Positions 63,297 to 64,000 of a stretch of 64,000 nt of DNA are shown one piece after another. Both the position numbers and the translations under genes were made by a program. The stretch comes from Halobacillus litoralis. Its GTDB lineage: Bacteria > Bacillota > Bacilli > Bacillales > Halobacillaceae. How positions within the stretch are numbered: the first letter of the stretch is position 1; every line of letters begins with the position of its first letter. The stretch lies in assembly GCF_009856445.1 (NCBI RefSeq), contig NZ_WMFA01000001.1, positions 744,001-808,000 on the forward strand, in the 5' to 3' direction. The notes under the pieces were generated by a model, which saw only the letters and a program-made list of their open reading frames with translations, had not been told where the DNA came from and did no database searches.

Positions 63297-64000
63297 TTAA
63301 GAAAGAGTGAAGTCATTTAAAAGAACTTCTTTTCCTGACCGAACCGACTTTTCAGCGGCAAAGGCAATCTTATGACTCCAATAGGCTTCCTCAAGAACCC
63401 CATCCAATGTTTTTTCTGATTTGATAAGACGTGCGAATTCTTTCATTTGTTCAACTTCACCTGGATGATCAAAACCTGTCTGGTCAATTCCTCCAAGGTC
63501 AAAGAGGGGAGGGTTTTCTATGTTCTCTGACATCAGTTTTTGCTGGTTAGGATAGTACGTAAATTGATTGTCTTTTTGAAGGACGCCCACTTCAAGATGG
63601 TGTTGCTCACAGGATAGGGAAACCCCTAAGTTTCCAAAGGTTCCATCCTCAAATTCCACAATGACCCAGCCGTTTTCGATCATTCCTTCAGTATGGTCTC
63701 CTTTAGCGAATACAGAACGAGGAGGGGACTTTATGAGATTGACCATAAGATCAAAATGGTGGATGTTTTTCTCTAAGAATGTACCACCGGACCGGGTTCG
63801 TTCCAGTCGCCAACTTTCACTCCCAGAACGAAAGGGAGGTCTGAACTCATGGCACCAAATGGATAGAAGGGTGCTTGTGTTCACATGTTTTTTTAAGCGA
63901 GTGAAACCAGGGTCATGTCTTAGTTCTGTTCCAATGATAAAAGTTTTCTCGTACGCCTTTATTTTTTTATATAGGTCTATGAATTGGTCATACCTAGCAA
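63297..64000 (-). CDS. Gfo/Idh/MocA family oxidoreductase, 5' partial
   Basis: The frame is open to the right window edge: upstream of an internal GTG at 63884 it continues as ARYDQFIDLYKKIKAYEKTF, then IIGTELRHDPGFTRLKK. The N-terminal NAD-binding domain is therefore outside. The visible C-terminal domain has TRSGGTFLEKNIHHFDLMVNLI, the His region typical of the family, then VEFEDGTFGNLGVSLSCEQHH and HPGEVEQMKEFARLIKSEK. Such enzymes oxidise sugars or inositols with NAD(P). It is the first visible gene of the leftward unit. Confidence 0.85.
   Translation of the reverse strand, partial: ARYDQFIDLYKKIKAYEKTFIIGTELRHDPGFTRLKKHVNTSTLLSIWCHEFRPPFRSGSESWRLERTRSGGTFLEKNIHHFDLMVNLIKSPPRSVFAKGDHTEGMIENGWVIVEFEDGTFGNLGVSLSCEQHHLEVGVLQKDNQFTYYPNQQKLMSENIENPPLFDLGGIDQTGFDHPGEVEQMKEFARLIKSEKTLDGVLEEAYWSHKIAFAAEKSVRSGKEVLLNDFTLS

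Noticed and set aside
1-64000. CRISPR arrays, tRNA or rRNA genes, insertion sequences or prophage structural genes
   Set aside because: I saw no direct-repeat arrays, no cloverleaf-like runs, no transposase frames with terminal repeats and no head, portal or terminase genes. The tail-fibre-like protein stands alone.

Overview
The window looks like chromosome of a low-to-moderate GC Gram-positive, most likely a moderately halophilic Bacillaceae (Halobacillus-like; this is inference). The grounds are AGGAGG-type ribosome binding sites, frequent TTG/GTG starts, acidic secreted proteins, abundant cell-wall-binding repeat 2 (CWB2, PF04122) modules, and an exopolysaccharide operon with the Bacillus subtilis eps gene order, an EAR-like RNA and a SinR repressor.

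Region 1 (1-19 kb) is an exoprotein locus. Five proteins end in three CWB2 repeats: an endonuclease/exonuclease/phosphatase-family nuclease (5' end outside the window), a 5'-nucleotidase, and three subtilisin-like proteases. One protease overlaps the gene for a membrane-anchored BsuPI-type inhibitor-like protein. An M6 InhA-type metalloprotease follows. Together they look like a surface scavenging set for extracellular nucleic acid and protein.

Region 2 (19.3-22.7 kb) is one large protein with a phage tail-fibre-like N-terminus, Ig-like BIG2 domains, a LamG-like domain and a C-terminal beta-helix. No phage genes surround it.

Region 3 (23.3-47.8 kb) is a long rightward exopolysaccharide operon: chain-length regulator, degenerate BY-kinase, EAR-like RNA, EpsC dehydratase, EpsD, EpsF, other glycosyltransferases, EpsG polymerase, GalE, and EpsL/M/N. 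Then come SinR, more glycosyltransferases, acyltransferases (one frameshifted), a pyruvyltransferase, a GH88/105-like hydrolase and a Wzx flippase. Its promoter is a good sigma-A promoter whose 17-bp spacer is filled by a SinR-type palindrome.

Region 4 (47.9-59.5 kb) holds two adjacent RiPP cassettes. The first is a complete paeninodin-like lasso peptide cluster (cyclase, precursor, HPr-kinase-like enzyme, B1, B2, nucleotidyltransferase, ABC exporter). The second has a different YxxP-leader precursor, a second kinase-like protein, a second PqqD-like protein, an S26-like peptidase, a frameshifted ABC exporter and a second nucleotidyltransferase, but no cyclase and no B2 protease. SinR-like operators, two of them identical 16-mers, precede both cassettes, so peptide production is predicted to be co-regulated with biofilm matrix. 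This SinR-linked, cyclase-less second cassette is the best candidate for an undescribed system.

Region 5 (59.5-64 kb) has a membrane metallophosphoesterase and an LCP ligase. A leftward sugar-metabolism group follows: a divergent NagB-like protein, an amidohydrolase and a Gfo/Idh/MocA oxidoreductase cut by the window end.
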